Origin: Capra hircus
Lineage: Eukaryota > Chordata > Mammalia > Artiodactyla > Bovidae
NCBI RefSeq assembly: GCF_001704415.2
Contig: NC_030823.1
Span: 69,998,458 to 70,062,457, forward strand
Direction: 5' to 3'
DNA length: 64,000 nt
Notes under the pieces: model-generated
Databases searched by the model: none
What the model saw: only the letters and a program-made list of their open reading frames with translations
What the model was told of the DNA's origin: nothing
In this document: positions 1 through 10,300 of the stretch, one piece after another
Position numbering within the stretch: position 1 is the stretch's first letter
Layout of the letters: the number at the start of each line of letters is the position of its first letter
Translations under genes and position numbers: made by a program

Positions 1-425
1 TGAGGGACAGAGGTGACGTGACAACTTGCTGGTGTGAGTGTGGGAGCCATTCAGTGCTTGCCTTGCACATCCTCTCAAAGCTCCTGGTGCCCCAGCCTTT
101 CCCTCCACAAGGGCAATGAAAGAAGAGATGAGGAAAGACTCACGGTACACAGGATGCTGACGGCCAAGGCCGCCAAGTTGCTCCACCCACAAACCCTCCA
201 TCAAACACTTGAATCCACAAGCGAGAAACACAGCCTCTCAGGTCCTCCCCTTACTTTTCTCCTCATGCTCTCCCTTCTCACACACTGCAAAGGTGATCAG
301 AGACAAGACTAGATGTACAGCTAGGAAGCCGAGGAGCAGGTGTGATTCCCAACCGTGCTTCGCGAATCGAGTTTACTGTCTCTTGCTCACCTTGCTTTGA
401 GCAGAAACGACCTTGTCAAATCAAT
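1..425. other. Unassigned sequence, no gene seen
   Basis: No repeat family, RNA gene or convincing coding frame was recognised here. The short open frames have no recognisable domains and overlap one another in different frames, as expected by chance. Confidence 0.5.
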
Positions 426-429
426 CTTT

Positions 430-1135
430 ACTAAAAAATTAAAGCCACTTGCTAACCATAAGAAAATACACACTTGTTGTAGAAAATTTAGAAAAGAAAG
501 TGATAAAGAAGAAAAAAAAGACCCTCCGTAATTCCACCATTACTGACAACTTGAGTGATCTTCCTTTTGGTGTTTCCTCAGTCACACAATGTGGGTGCTA
601 GGTGTACAGTTTCGTGGACTTTTTTACTTAATGTTATGACAGGAAAATTTTCTCATAGTGCTAAAATCCTCAGAAAAGTAGAATTTTTAATGGTTTCATG
701 AGGTCTATCACACAGATGAATCACAAATTGTTTAACTGATGCCCTATTGTTCAACATGGAGGCTGTTATAATTTTTTCCATTCAAAATAACACTGCTATT
801 AATATCCCTGTACATGAGTGTCCATGTCTCTGATTATTTCCTTAATATAAATTACTGGAAATAGAGCTACTGGGTCAAAAGAGTAAGAACATTTCTGAAA
901 GTCTTGCTTGACCTATGCTGCCAAACTGCCCTCAAGAAAGTATGTACCAATTTACCCTTCTACTTGAAGCACATAATGGCACCCGTTCCCCCGCTCCATC
1001 AAAGCTATGTATTATCTCTGTTTTAATCCTTGCTATTTTAATAAGTGAAAACTGATTTGCTTCATTTATTTCCATGTAGCAGTCCTGTCCTGTCATTGCG
1101 CTCATGGGACTCACTTGTATGTTTGCGACCTGTTT
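430..1135 (-). mobile_element. Old L1 LINE fragment (antisense)
   Basis: The plus strand reads like the reverse complement of an ancient mammalian L1 ORF2/3' region. The best part is about 840-1000, where the 'tactgggtcaaaagagtaag' and 'gccaaactgccctcaagaaa' phrases occur in the order expected for antisense L1M elements. It is too decayed to keep an open frame. The subfamily is not determined. Confidence 0.5.
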
Positions 1136-1258
1136 GTTTATTTCCTATGCCCTACCTACCTCTTAACAGAATCTGAAGCGGTAATAAGTCTAGGTAATAA
1201 GTCCTTAAAATAGTAATTTCCCTCCTTGCAGCTTCTGTGACTGGCACGGTGGTCTTCG

Positions 1259-1458
1259 TATATTTACTTTTATTTATTTGTTTATTTGAGCTGCACCAGG
1301 TCTTAGGTGTGGTGCATGGGATCCAGAGCACGTTGGCTTGGTAATTGCAGTGCATGAGCTTAGCTGCTCCACAGCATGTGGGATCTCAGTGCCCCAGTGA
1401 GGGATCGAACCCACGTCCCCTGCAAACAAGGCGAATTCTGGCCCATCAGGGAAGTCCC
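1259..1458 (-). mobile_element. CHR-type tRNA-derived SINE (antisense)
   Basis: It opens with an A/T-rich tail (reverse of the 3' end) and closes with 'cagggaagtccc', the reverse of the SINE 5' end. Between them are the reversed tRNA-like parts, including 'agggatcgaaccca', the reverse of the Pol III B box. The length is about 200 bp. Confidence 0.8.
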
Positions 1459-2138
1459 TTCATAGATTTAATATTTGATTCAAGTTTAGAGGTTACTTTT
1501 GAACCATCTAGAGATGTTCACTAGCACAATAGGGTATTCTCTCTTTTGCTAAGAGTATGGCCCTATTATGTCCTTTTCTCTCAATTTTCCTTGCTTTTAT
1601 GTTTTTTTACAATTTTTCTTTATTTTTAATTGGAGGGTGATTATAATATTGTATTGGTTTCTGCCATACACCAACATGAATCAGTCATAGGTATACATAT
1701 GTCCCTCCTTCTTGGACCTTCCTCCCACCTCACATCCCTCCCCACCCCTCTAGGTTTTCACAGAGCACTAGATTTGTGTTCCCTGCATCATACGGCAAAT
1801 TCCCACTGGCTGTCTATTCTGCATATGGTAATGTATGTTTCCATGCTACTCTCTCATGTCACCCCATCCTCTACTACCCCTACTGTGTCCAAAAGTCTGT
1901 CTTTTATATGTGCGTCTCCTTTGCTGCCCTGCATATAGGATCATCAGTACTATCTTTCTAGTCCCATACATATGCATTCAGTTCAGTTCAATTCAGTTCA
2001 GTCGCTCAGTCGTGTCCGACTCTTTGTGACTCCATGATTCGCAGCACGCCAGGCCTCCCTGTCTATCACCATCTCCCGGAGTTCACTCAGACTCACGTCC
2101 ATCGAGTCCATGATGCCGTCCAGCCATCTCATCCTGGG

Positions 2139-3236
2139 TCATCCCCTTCTCCTTCTGCCCCCAATCTCTCCCAGCATCAGAGTCTTTTCCAATGAGTCAA
2201 CTCTTCGCATGAGGTGGCAAAAGTATTGGAGCTTCAGCTTTAGCATCATTCCTTCCAAAGAAATCCCAGGGTTGATCTCCTTCAGAATGGACTGGTTGGA
2301 TCTCCTTGCAGTCCAAGGGACCCTCAAGAGTCTTCTCCAACACCACAGTTCAAAAGCATCAATTCTTCGGCACTCAGCCTTCTTCACAGTCCAACTCTCA
2401 CATCCATACATAACTACCGGAAAAACCATAGCCTTGACTAGGCGGACCTTAATCGGCAAAGTAATGTCTCTGCTTTTGAATATACTATCTAAGTTGGTCA
2501 TAACTTTTCTTCCAAGGAGTAAGCATCTTTCAATTTCATGGCTGCAGTCACCATCTGCAGTGATTTTGGAGTCCCCAAAAATAAAGTCTGACTCTGTTTC
2601 TACTGTTTCCCCATCTATTTCCCATGAAGTGATGGGACTGGATGCCATGATCTTCGTTTTCTGAATGTTGAGCTTTAAGCAAACTTTTTCACTCTCCTCT
2701 TTCACTTCCATCAAGAGGCTTTTTGGCTCCTCTTAACGTTCTGCCATAAGGGTGGTGTCATCTGCATATCTGAGGTTATTGATATTTCTCCCGGCAATCT
2801 TGATTCCAGCTTGTGTTTCTTCCAGTCCAGCGTTTCTCATGATGTACTCTGCATAGAAGTTAAATAAGCAGGGTGACAATATATAGCCTTGACGGACTCC
2901 TTTTCCTATTTGGAACCAGTCTGTTGTTCCATGTCCAGTTCTAACTGTTGCTTCCTGACCTGCATACAGATTTCTCAAGAGGCAGGTCAGGTGGTCTGGT
3001 ATTCCTATCTCTTTCAGAATTTTCCACAGTTTATTGTGATCCACACAGTCAAAGGCTTTGGCATAGTCAATAAAGCAGAAAGAGATGTTTTTCTGGAACT
3101 CTCTTGCTTTTTCCATGATCCAGCAGATCTTGGCAATTTGATCTCTGGTTCCTCTGCCTTTTCTAAAACCAGCTTGAACATCAGGGAGTTCACAGTTCAC
3201 GTATTGCTGAAGTCTGGCTTGGAGAATTTTGAGCAT
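2139..3236 (-). pseudogene. BovB reverse transcriptase ORF remnant with an in-frame stop
   Basis: Two minus-strand frames (2733-3236 and 2139-2714) are consecutive parts of the BovB reverse transcriptase. The first holds DYAKAFDCVDHNKLWKIL and the catalytic YADD box, which falls at 2757-2768. An in-frame TAA at 2733-2735 follows the MAER residues and separates the palm domain from the C-terminal part. The active-site aspartates are present, but the stop, the LTR insertion and the 5' truncation make the copy inactive. It shares QGYILS, IERxLLLGRK, RLVKAM and INPGISLEG with the copy at 5171-6228. Confidence 0.88.
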
Positions 3237-3327
3237 TACTTTACTAGCATGTGAGATGAGTGCAATTGTGTGGTAGTTTGAGCATGCTTTGGCATTGCCT
3301 TTCTTTGGAATTGGAATGCAAACTGAC

Positions 3328-4585
3328 TGCCGGGAGCCAGTGTGAGGAATCCCGCCCGTGACAAGGTCATGAGGAAGGAAGCTGACATACGCAAGGCGTG
3401 CTCAGACTTCAGGGACCCCTCTGGAAATTCCTAAGCATGTACCCCAACAAAAATCTGCCGGTTTTTGTGCTCTGCTTTTCCACTCTTCTGACATTTTCTG
3501 GAAAAAGTCAATTCAGGGCTTTAGTCTTCTGCATTTGAAAGAGTGTTTCAATCCAAAAACCCCTCTGATGGCTTTCTAGCCTGCCTGCAGGACTCGTACA
3601 GCTGCGCATGTGATTGTTTGAGGCCTCCTGACCTCAGGAGGCACAGGAAGCTTAAAACATCCTAGGAATGTAGGAGCTTCCGAGGAGTCAAAATCTTTAG
3701 AATAGGACTGATTAAAAGTTTCATTTGTTGAGTCAATGCTTGCTGCTAAATTTTCATATCCTTTATTTTTAGATATAGTTGGTATATAGAAAAACAAGTA
3801 GTAGACCTTGTATTAGCAACATTAGATCTTTGAGTTAAGTACCTTCTTTGTTATAACCCACTGCACCTTTGTTCTATAGAGATGTAAATTTAATGCTTTA
3901 AGGAGATGCAGATTAAAGAAAAACACTTCAGGGGAAACAAAATTAACATTCATTAAGGAAGAGAGCCAAAAAGTGTTAACAAGCCTCTTGGCCAGAAGAT
4001 AATGTAAATCACCTGAGACCTTTTGTATACAAAATGATATACGGAAAGAATCTGGGTTGTGAACACTACATAATTTTGTGTTACCCATTGATCTCCATGT
4101 TTTATCAAAAGTATAAGAGGCCTTCCGAACAATAAAGGAGGGGACCAGCTTCTCGGACCAGTTTCTCGGACTAGTCTCTCGGCCTGTTTTTTTGGGACTC
4201 TGGCTCCCCCTGTGTCTCTCTCTCTTCCCCTCCCTCTGCTCTTTCCTTTAATTTTAGGCTGAATCTCCACCTGGGGCGCGGAGGCCCGCCAAGTCTACTT
4301 ACTTGCCCTGGCTGTTAAGACCCGTGCGAAAGGGAGCTTAAGGCGAGGCACCCTTAGATATTCAAGCGGGCGCCGGTGGCCCAACGTAGATGGTGCAAAT
4401 TCCTTGTCTGGAATTTTATTGGTCTTCTGCGTAAACCAAGCTATTCAGCCCTCTTCCTCCACTTCATCTTCCTACTACGCTATAGTTTCTTAATCTAATC
4501 GTATATCAATCAATAACCAAGTCTTTCCACACCAACGCCGTCCACCCTTCGAATTCCCTGGATCCACCGGGGCTGGACCCTGGCA
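3328..4585 (+). mobile_element. Solo LTR of an ERVK-like endogenous retrovirus
   Basis: A 1258-bp block begins TG (3328) and ends CA (4585). It is flanked by a perfect 6-bp duplication ACTGAC at 3322-3327 and 4586-4591, the duplication size typical of class II (ERVK/betaretrovirus-like) elements. It interrupts the BovB coding text exactly; BovB resumes with 'cttttccagtcctg'. The opening 'tgccgggagcca' resembles the bovine BTLTR1 family, a tentative name. No gag, pol or env is present, so this is the product of LTR-LTR recombination. Orientation is set by the TATA-like and AATAAA signals. Confidence 0.88.
4112..4136 (+). promoter_or_regulatory. LTR core promoter and poly(A) signal
   Basis: Within the solo LTR a TATA-like TATAAG lies at 4112-4117 and an AATAAA at 4131-4136. 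The compact spacing is usual for retroviral LTRs, where the R region is short. It is followed by a run of 'tctcgga' repeats and a pyrimidine-rich tract. Activity in the present cell is unknown. Confidence 0.55.
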
Positions 4586-4591
4586 ACTGAC

Positions 4592-4862
4592 CTTTTCCAG
4601 TCCTGTGGCCACTGCTGAGTTTTCCAAACTTGCTGGCATATTGAGTGCAGCACTTTCACAGCATCATCTTTCAGGATTTGAAACAGCTCAACTAGAATTC
4701 CATCACCTCCACTAGCTTTGTTCGTAGTGATGCTTTCTAAGGCCCACTTGACTTCACATTCCAAGATGTCTGGCTCTAGATTAGTGATCACATCATCATG
4801 ATTATCTGGGTCATGAAGATCTTCTTTGTACAGTTCTTCTGTGTATTCTTGCCACCTCTTCT
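4592..4862 (-). pseudogene. BovB reverse transcriptase N-terminal piece beyond the LTR
   Basis: On the minus strand this encodes the RTE-type segment around NKASGGDGI and ELFQILKDDAVKVLHSICQ, the reverse transcriptase region upstream of the palm. It is the 5' continuation of the BovB at 1979-3327, separated from it only by the LTR. The 5' truncation point is near 4862. Confidence 0.85.
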
Positions 4863-5170
4863 TACATATGCATTAATATATGATATTTATCTTTCTCTTT
4901 CTGACTTACTTCACTCTGTATAATAGGCTCTAGGTTCATCCACCTCTAGAACTCACTCACATGAGTTCCTTTTTATGGCCGAGTAACATTCCATCATATG
5001 TATGCCCCACATCTTCTTTATCCATTCCTCTGTTGATGGATGTATAGGTTGCTTCCATATCCTGGCTGTTGTAAAAGTGCTGAGATGAACCCTGGGGTGC
5101 ATCTGTCCTTTTCATTTATGGTTTCCTCAGGTTATGTGCCCAGTAGTGGGACTGTTGGGTCATATGGTAG

Positions 5171-6228
5171 CCTTTGACTGTGTGGATCACAATAAACTGT
5201 GGAAAATTCTGAAAGAGATGGGAATGCCAGACCACCTGACCTGCCTCTTGAGAAATCTGTATGCAGGTCAAGAAGCAGCAGTTACAACTGGACATGGAAC
5301 AACAGACTGGTTCCAAATAGGAAAAGGAGTCCGTCAAGGCTATATATTGTCACCCTGCTTATTTAACTTCTATGCAGAGTACATCATGAGAAACGCTGGA
5401 CTGGAAGAAACACAAGCTGGAATCAAGATTGCCGGGAGAAATATCAATAACCTCAGATATGCAGATGACACCACCCTTATGGCAGAAAATGAAGAGGAAC
5501 TACAAAGCCTCTTGATGGAAGTGAAAGAGGAGAGTGAAAAAGTTGGCCTAACGCTCAACATTCAGAAAACGAAGATCATGGCATCCAGTCCCATCACTTC
5601 ATGGGAAATAGATGGGGAAACAGTGGAAACAGTGTCAGACTTTATTTTGGGGGGCTCCAAAATCACTGCAGATGGTGACTGCAGCCATGAAATTGAAAGA
5701 CGCTTACTCCTTGGAAGAAAAGTTATGACCAACCTAGATAGTATATTGAAAAGCAGAGACATTACTTTGCCGATTAAGGTCCGTCTAGTCAAGGCTATGG
5801 TTTTTCCAGTAGTCATGTATGGATGTGAGAGTTGGACTGTGAAGAAGGCTGAGCGCAGAAGAATTGATGCTTTTGAACTGTGGTGTTGGAGAAGACTCTT
5901 GAGGGTCCCTTGGACTGCAAGGAGATCCAACCAGTCCATTCTGAAGGAGATCAACCCTGGGATTTCTTTGGAAGGAATGATGCTAAAGCTGAAACTCCAG
6001 TACTTTGGCCACCTCATGCGAAGAGTTGACTCATTGGAAAAGACTCTGATGCTGGGAGGGATTAGGGGCAGAAGGAGAAGGGGACGACAGAGGATGAGAT
6101 GGCTGGATGGCATCACTGACTCGATGGATGTGAGTCTGAGTGAACTCTGGGAGTTGGTGATGGACAGGGAGGCCTGGTGTGCTGCGATTCTTGGGGTCGT
6201 GAAGAATCAGACACGACTGAGCGACTGA
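5171..6228 (+). pseudogene. BovB reverse transcriptase C-terminal half, frame still open
   Basis: One uninterrupted frame of about 350 codons ends at a TGA at 6226-6228. It contains FDCVDHNKLWKIL, the fingers/palm text TDWFQIGKGVRQGYILSPC, the catalytic box NNLRYADDTTLMAEN, and the C-terminal region ending KNQTRLSD. The reading frame also runs into L1 sequence upstream (from 5134), which is an artefact of the insertion. The apurinic endonuclease domain and N-terminal half are missing, so it cannot be an autonomous element. It is the longest intact BovB frame in the window. Confidence 0.88.
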
Positions 6229-6242
6229 ACTGAACTGGACTG
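5171..6242 (+). mobile_element. BovB LINE, 5'-truncated, sense orientation
   Basis: A 1072-bp insertion in the host L1, bounded by the 7-bp repeat atggtag at 5164-5170 and 6243-6249. It begins inside the reverse transcriptase (…FDCVDHNKLWKIL) and ends with the BovB 3' tail 'ctgaactgaactgga'. It lies head to head with the antisense BovB at 1979-4862, with about 300 bp of L1 between them. Confidence 0.92.
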
Positions 6243-6888
6243 ATGGTAGTTTTATTCCTAGTTTTTTTAAGAAATCTCCATACTATTCTCCATAGTGGCT
6301 GCGTCAGTTTGCATTCCCACCAACAGTGCAAGACGGTTCCCTTTTCTCCATACCTGCTCCAGCATTTATTGTTTGTAGATATTTAGATGAAGACCATTCT
6401 GACTGGTGTGGGGTAATATCTCATTGCAGTTTTGATTTGCATTTCTCTAGTACTGAGTAATGTTGAGCATATTTTCATGTGTTTATTAGCCATCTGTTTG
6501 TCTTCTTTGGAGAAATGTATGTCTAGGTCTTCTGCCCACTTTTTGGTTGGGTTGCTTGCTCTTCTGGTATTGAGCTGCATGAGCTGCTTATATATTTTGG
6601 AGATTAATCTTTTGTAAGCTATTTTGTTTCCTATTATTTTCTCCCATTCTGAGGATTGTTGTTTCATTTTATATAATTTCCTCTAGTGTGCAAAAACTTT
6701 TAAGTTTAATTAGGTTCCACTTATTTTCGTTTTTATTTCCATTATTCTGGGAGGTGAGTCATAGAGGATCTTGCTGTGATTTATGTCAAAGAGCATTCTG
6801 CCTATGTTTCCCTCCAAGAGTTTCATAGTTTCTGGTCTTACACTTAGGTCTTCAATCCATTTTGAGTTTATATTTGTGTATGGTGTTA

Positions 6889-7330
6889 GTTCAGTCACTC
6901 AGCCGTGTCTGATTCTTTGCGACCTCATGAATCGCAGCACACCAGGCCTCCCTGTCCATCACCACCACCCAGAGTTCACCCAGACTCATGTCCATCGAGT
7001 CAGTGATGCCATCCAGCCATCTCATCCTCTGTCGTTCCCTTCTCTTTCTGCCCCTAATCCCTCCCAGCATCAGAGTCTTTTCCAATGAGTCAACTCTTCA
7101 CATGAGGCGGCCAAAGTACTGGAGTTTCAGCCTCAGCATCAGTCCTTCCAGTGAACACCCAGGACTGATCTCCTTTAGGATGGACTTGGATCTCCTTGCA
7201 GTCCAAGGGACTCTCAAGAGTCTTCTCCAATACCACAGTTCCAAAGCATCAATTCTTCTGCGCTCAGCTTTCTTCACAGTCCAAGTCTCACATCCATACA
7301 TGACCACTGGAAAAACCATAGCCTTGACTA
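6889..7330 (-). mobile_element. BovB LINE 3' fragment (antisense)
   Basis: Reversed BovB 3' tail followed by the C-terminal coding part; minus-strand frames read MEKTLMLGGIRG and MVFPVVMYGCETWTVKK. It sits in the host L1, whose text stops at 'tatggtgttag' and restarts at 'aaagtgttct'. The target duplication is not clear. The frame is broken near 7085-7098. Confidence 0.88.
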
Positions 7331-7536
7331 AAAGTGTTCTAATTTCATTCTTTTACATGTAGCTGTCCAGTTTTCCCAGAACCACTTATTGAAGAGACTA
7401 TCTTTTCTCCATTGTATACTCTTGCTTCCTTTGTCAAAGATAAGGTGCCCATACATGTGTGGATTCATCTCTGGGCTTTCTATCTTGTTCCATTGATCTT
7501 TATTTCTGTTTTGGTGCCAGTACCATACTGTTTTGA

Positions 7537-7839
7537 TGTGTGCTAAGTCTGGGAGACCTGGCGTGCTGCGATTCATGGGGTCGCAAAGAGTCGGACACAA
7601 CTGAGAGACTGAATTGAACTGAACTGAAGTCACTTCAGTCATGTCCAACTCTGTGTGACCCTATGGACTGCAGACCCCTAGGCTCCTCTGTCCCTGGGAT
7701 TCTCCAAGAAAGAATACTATAGTGTGTTGCCATGCCCTCCTTCAGGAGAGCTTCCCTAACCCAGGGATCGAACCCACATGTCTTACGTCTCCTGCATTGG
7801 CAGGGGGTTCTTTACCACTAGTGCCATCTGGGAAGCCCA
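7537..7839 (-). mobile_element. Bov-tA SINE (antisense) interrupted by a BovB tail
   Basis: The reversed SINE starts at 'tgtgctaagtc', breaks at 7549, resumes at about 7627 with 'aagtcacttcagtcatgtcc' and ends with 'gggaagccca'. It interrupts the host L1 text. Confidence 0.85.
7550..7626 (+). mobile_element. BovB 3'-tail insertion inside the Bov-tA SINE
   Basis: The last 77 bp of BovB ('gacctggcgtgctgcgattc' through 'gaattgaactgaactg') lie in sense orientation between two copies of AAGTC (7545-7549 and 7627-7631) that belong to the SINE. It is a severely 5'-truncated insertion. Confidence 0.75.
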
Positions 7840-8440
7840 TTGTCGATAGTTATAGCTTTGTAGTACAGTCTGAAGTCAGGAAAGTTGATTCTTACAGCTC
7901 CTTTCCTCTTTCTCAAGATTGCTTTGGCGTTTAAGGGTCTTTTGTATTTGCATACAAATTGTGAAGTTATTTCTTCTAGTTCTGTGAAAAATACCATTGG
8001 TTGTTTGATAGGAATTTCACTGAATCTGTAGATTGCTTTGGGTAGTACAGTCATTTTCACATTATTGATTGTTCCAACCCAAGAACGTGGTGTGTCTCTC
8101 CACCTGTGTCGTCTTTGATTTCTTTTAGTGTCTTATGGTTTTCTGCATACAGGTCTTTTCTCTCTCTAGGTAGATTTATTCCTAAGCATTTTATTCTTTT
8201 TGTTGCAATGGTGAGTGGGATTGTTTCCTTAATTTGTCTTTCTGATTTTTCATTGTTAGTGTATAGAAATGCAAAGGATTTCTGTGTATTAATTCTATAT
8301 CCTGTGACTTTATTCATTGATTAGCTCTAGTAATTTTCTGGTGGCATCTTTAGGGCTTCCTATGTATAGTGTCATGTCATCTGCAAATAGTGAGAGTTTT
8401 ACTTCTTCTTTTCCAATCTTGATTCCTTTTATGCTCTTAC
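7840..8440 (-). pseudogene. L1 ORF2 reverse transcriptase fragment with FADDM motif
   Basis: On the minus strand this encodes part of the L1 ORF2 protein. Positions 8373-8387 translate to FADDM, the L1 form of the reverse transcriptase active-site box. Downstream frames (about 8057-8317 and 7818-8060, minus) read as L1 ORF2 text such as YRINTQKSFAFLYTNN and IKQPMVFFTELE. The change of frame between these pieces and the 5' truncation show that the copy is dead. The upstream endonuclease half is absent. Confidence 0.8.
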
Positions 8441-9027
8441 ATTTAATCTTAAATGTATACAATTATTTAGTAGTTTTAAAAAAAACAAACACAAAACCGT
8501 CTGTCTCCTCAATTGGGTTGTCAGTCACTGGAGGGCAAGGGATACATGCTTTTTATTTCTCTTAGAAGAAATGAGTACAGCATCAAGCACACACTGACAT
8601 TTAATTTTTCATTCCTAATTCTCTTATTTAACAAGCATCGTTGAGCATCCATTAATATGTCAGGCATTGCACTCTGTGATGAAGAAACTAGCTCCCCTTC
8701 TGACAGGAGTGGGGTATGTCAGCACACAGGATGTTAGGAGAGCATTAAGCAGAGATCTCACACCAGGATTGGAGGAATCAAGGAGGACTTCCTGAAGGAG
8801 ATGGTGGCTGACAGGAGCTAGCCGATAAATAATATGGCTGAAGGGATGGGTGTTTCAGGAAAAGAAAGAAATACTTGTGGAGTTATAGTCAACAAAGAAG
8901 GTATGAGGCTTGAAGGAATTTACTACTGGCTCAACACACCCAGAACTTAGGGAGCAACAGAGAAAATGCAGGAGATGAGAGAGTTGGGCAAACTCTGTTA
9001 CATGTGACCAGCTTTGGGCCTTACCCA
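8441..9027 (-). other. Unassigned sequence with a probable antisense L2 3' end
   Basis: Positions 8625-8990 resemble an antisense L2 3' region: a 'gagcatccattaatatgtca' phrase followed by 'aggacttcctgaaggag', in L2 order but heavily mutated. 8441-8620 is AT-rich and unrecognised. No coding frame is supported. Confidence 0.4.
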
Positions 9028-9038
9028 TCAGTGTATAT

Positions 9039-9312
9039 GGAGAAGGCAATGGCACCCCACACCAGTACTCTTGCCTGGAAAATCCCATGGATGGAGGCGC
9101 CTGGTGGGCTACAGTCCATGGGGTTGCTGAGAGTTGGACACGACTCAGTGACTTCACTTTCACTTTTCACTTTCATGCACTGGAGAAGGAAATAGCAACC
9201 CTCTCCAGTGTTCTTGCCTGGAGAATCCCAGGGATGGTGGAGCCTGGTGGGCTGCCGTCTATGGGGTTGCACAGAGTCGGACACGACTGAAGTGACTTAG
9301 CAGCAGCAGCAG
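9039..9312 (+). mobile_element. Bov-A2 SINE, full length
   Basis: Two tandem Bov-A units in sense orientation, starting 'ggagaaggcaatggcaccc' and ending in an (AGC)n tail. The flanking duplication tcagtgtatat (11 bp) is at 9028-9038 and 9313-9323. Confidence 0.93.
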
Positions 9313-9323
9313 TCAGTGTATAT

Positions 9324-10166
9324 AGAAGCAATCCCACTGGCGTCAACACCCAGCTCCCGTGTGCTCTGCATCCAATTAACTTGACCACAGGAAGTCAAGA
9401 TCTTGGAGGCAGTCAGAGTTCAGCATCTTTCCCATCAGGGGCCTCTTTGGGGAGTACGTCCATGCTTCAGTGAAACAACCTAGGTCATCCCTCACTACCA
9501 TCTCTAGCCAGGCTGCAATACTGCAGTCCCAGGCCTTGGTGCTTCTGCAACGGTGCCAACGCAAGAGTGGAACAAATACCTAGCAGATTAAGGAGCTTCA
9601 TATGTTGAAATCAGAGCATTACTGCTGCATCTGAAGTACAGAGATTACTGCACTGCCCTAGCAAAGTGTGAAGGAAAATGCTCTTACCGGATACGATTCA
9701 TATAAGGGTCCACAACAAGGCTGCTCAGCTTCACAGAACTAGCTCTTTAAACATCCACACAAGCCCCCTTTCTTCCGGGAGCCACACATGCTGTCAACAC
9801 GGCTAGCGGAGATAAGTCCTAGAGCTAGCTTCCACTGCTAGCTTCCACTTCCGGAACACCATCCTCCTTGGGCACTTGGGCCCAAATGCTAGATGAATTC
9901 AGGGAGGCAGATCCCTTCTTCTCTATGACTGCTGAGTTCTCAGGCCTCACTACCTATGATCATGCCTCCCTCAGTGCCACCCCAGTTCATCAGGTGACTG
10001 ATCCAATCAGGAATAAGGTTCAGACTCTTTCTCACAGGTTGTACTGTTCAACTTCTGTGTCAATCAACAGGTGTAAATGGATACATGGAGGGAAGGCAGT
10101 GGCCCAACCATTCTTATCAAAGGTATCTGAACACCATCTCCTGCTCAGACAACACATTTGGCTTTT
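9324..10166. other. Unassigned sequence, no gene seen
   Basis: About 840 bp with no recognised repeat family. A short direct repeat 'gctagcttccact' occurs twice near 9827-9850. Open frames are short and without recognisable domains. Confidence 0.45.
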
Positions 10167-10300
10167 TGAAAGTGTTTTATTTTTATTTTTTGGCCATACC
10201 ATGCAACACATAGTTCTTAGTTCCCTGACCAGGGATCGAACCTGTGCCCCCTGCAGTGGAAGGACGGAGTCTTAACCACCGGACTGTCTGGGAGGTCCCC
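10167..10300 (-). mobile_element. CHR-type SINE, short (antisense)
   Basis: Reversed SINE with an A/T tail at the left and 'gactgtctgggaggtccc' at the right, with reversed B-box 'agggatcgaacct'. Similar text flanks it ('acatttggctttttgaaagt' left, 'acatctggctttgttaaagt' right), which looks like a diverged target-site duplication. Confidence 0.8.

Larger units (their letters stand above)
1979..4862 (-). mobile_element. BovB (RTE-type) LINE, 5'-truncated, carrying a solo LTR
   Basis: The element starts with the reversed BovB 3' tail (repeated 'ttcag' units) and runs antisense into the reverse transcriptase ORF. A 12-bp target-site duplication, tacatatgcatt, lies at 1967-1978 and 4863-4874, so the insertion into the host L1 is bounded exactly. 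The BovB itself is interrupted by the LTR at 3328-4585. Without the LTR and its repeated target it is about 1.6 kb of a roughly 3.2-kb family element. Confidence 0.93.
1605..8440 (-). mobile_element. L1 LINE, 5'-truncated, split into five pieces by younger insertions
   Basis: L1 3' UTR and ORF2 text in reverse is readable at 1605-1978, 4863-5170, 6250-6888, 7331-7536 and 7840-8440. The pieces join in L1 order when the insertions between them are removed, giving about 2.1 kb of L1. Interrupting elements are BovB (1979-4862), BovB (5171-6242), BovB (6889-7330) and Bov-tA with a BovB tail (7537-7839). The copy is 5'-truncated inside the reverse transcriptase region near 8440. Confidence 0.85.

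Noticed and set aside
1630..1961. Overlapping 60-100-codon plus-strand frames
   Set aside because: They are antisense reading of an L1 3' UTR; the coding text of the L1 is on the other strand.
2110..2664. 184-codon plus-strand frame, repeated at 5562-6116, 24065-24514 and 52801-53322
   Set aside because: The recurring 'protein' (for example RVFSNESTLRMRW) is the antisense shadow of the BovB reverse transcriptase. It stays open because the sense frame is open, not because it is a gene.
5171..6228. Reverse transcriptase resembling a retron or a new mobile system
   Set aside because: The motifs, 3' tail and target duplications identify it as the known RTE-type BovB LINE.
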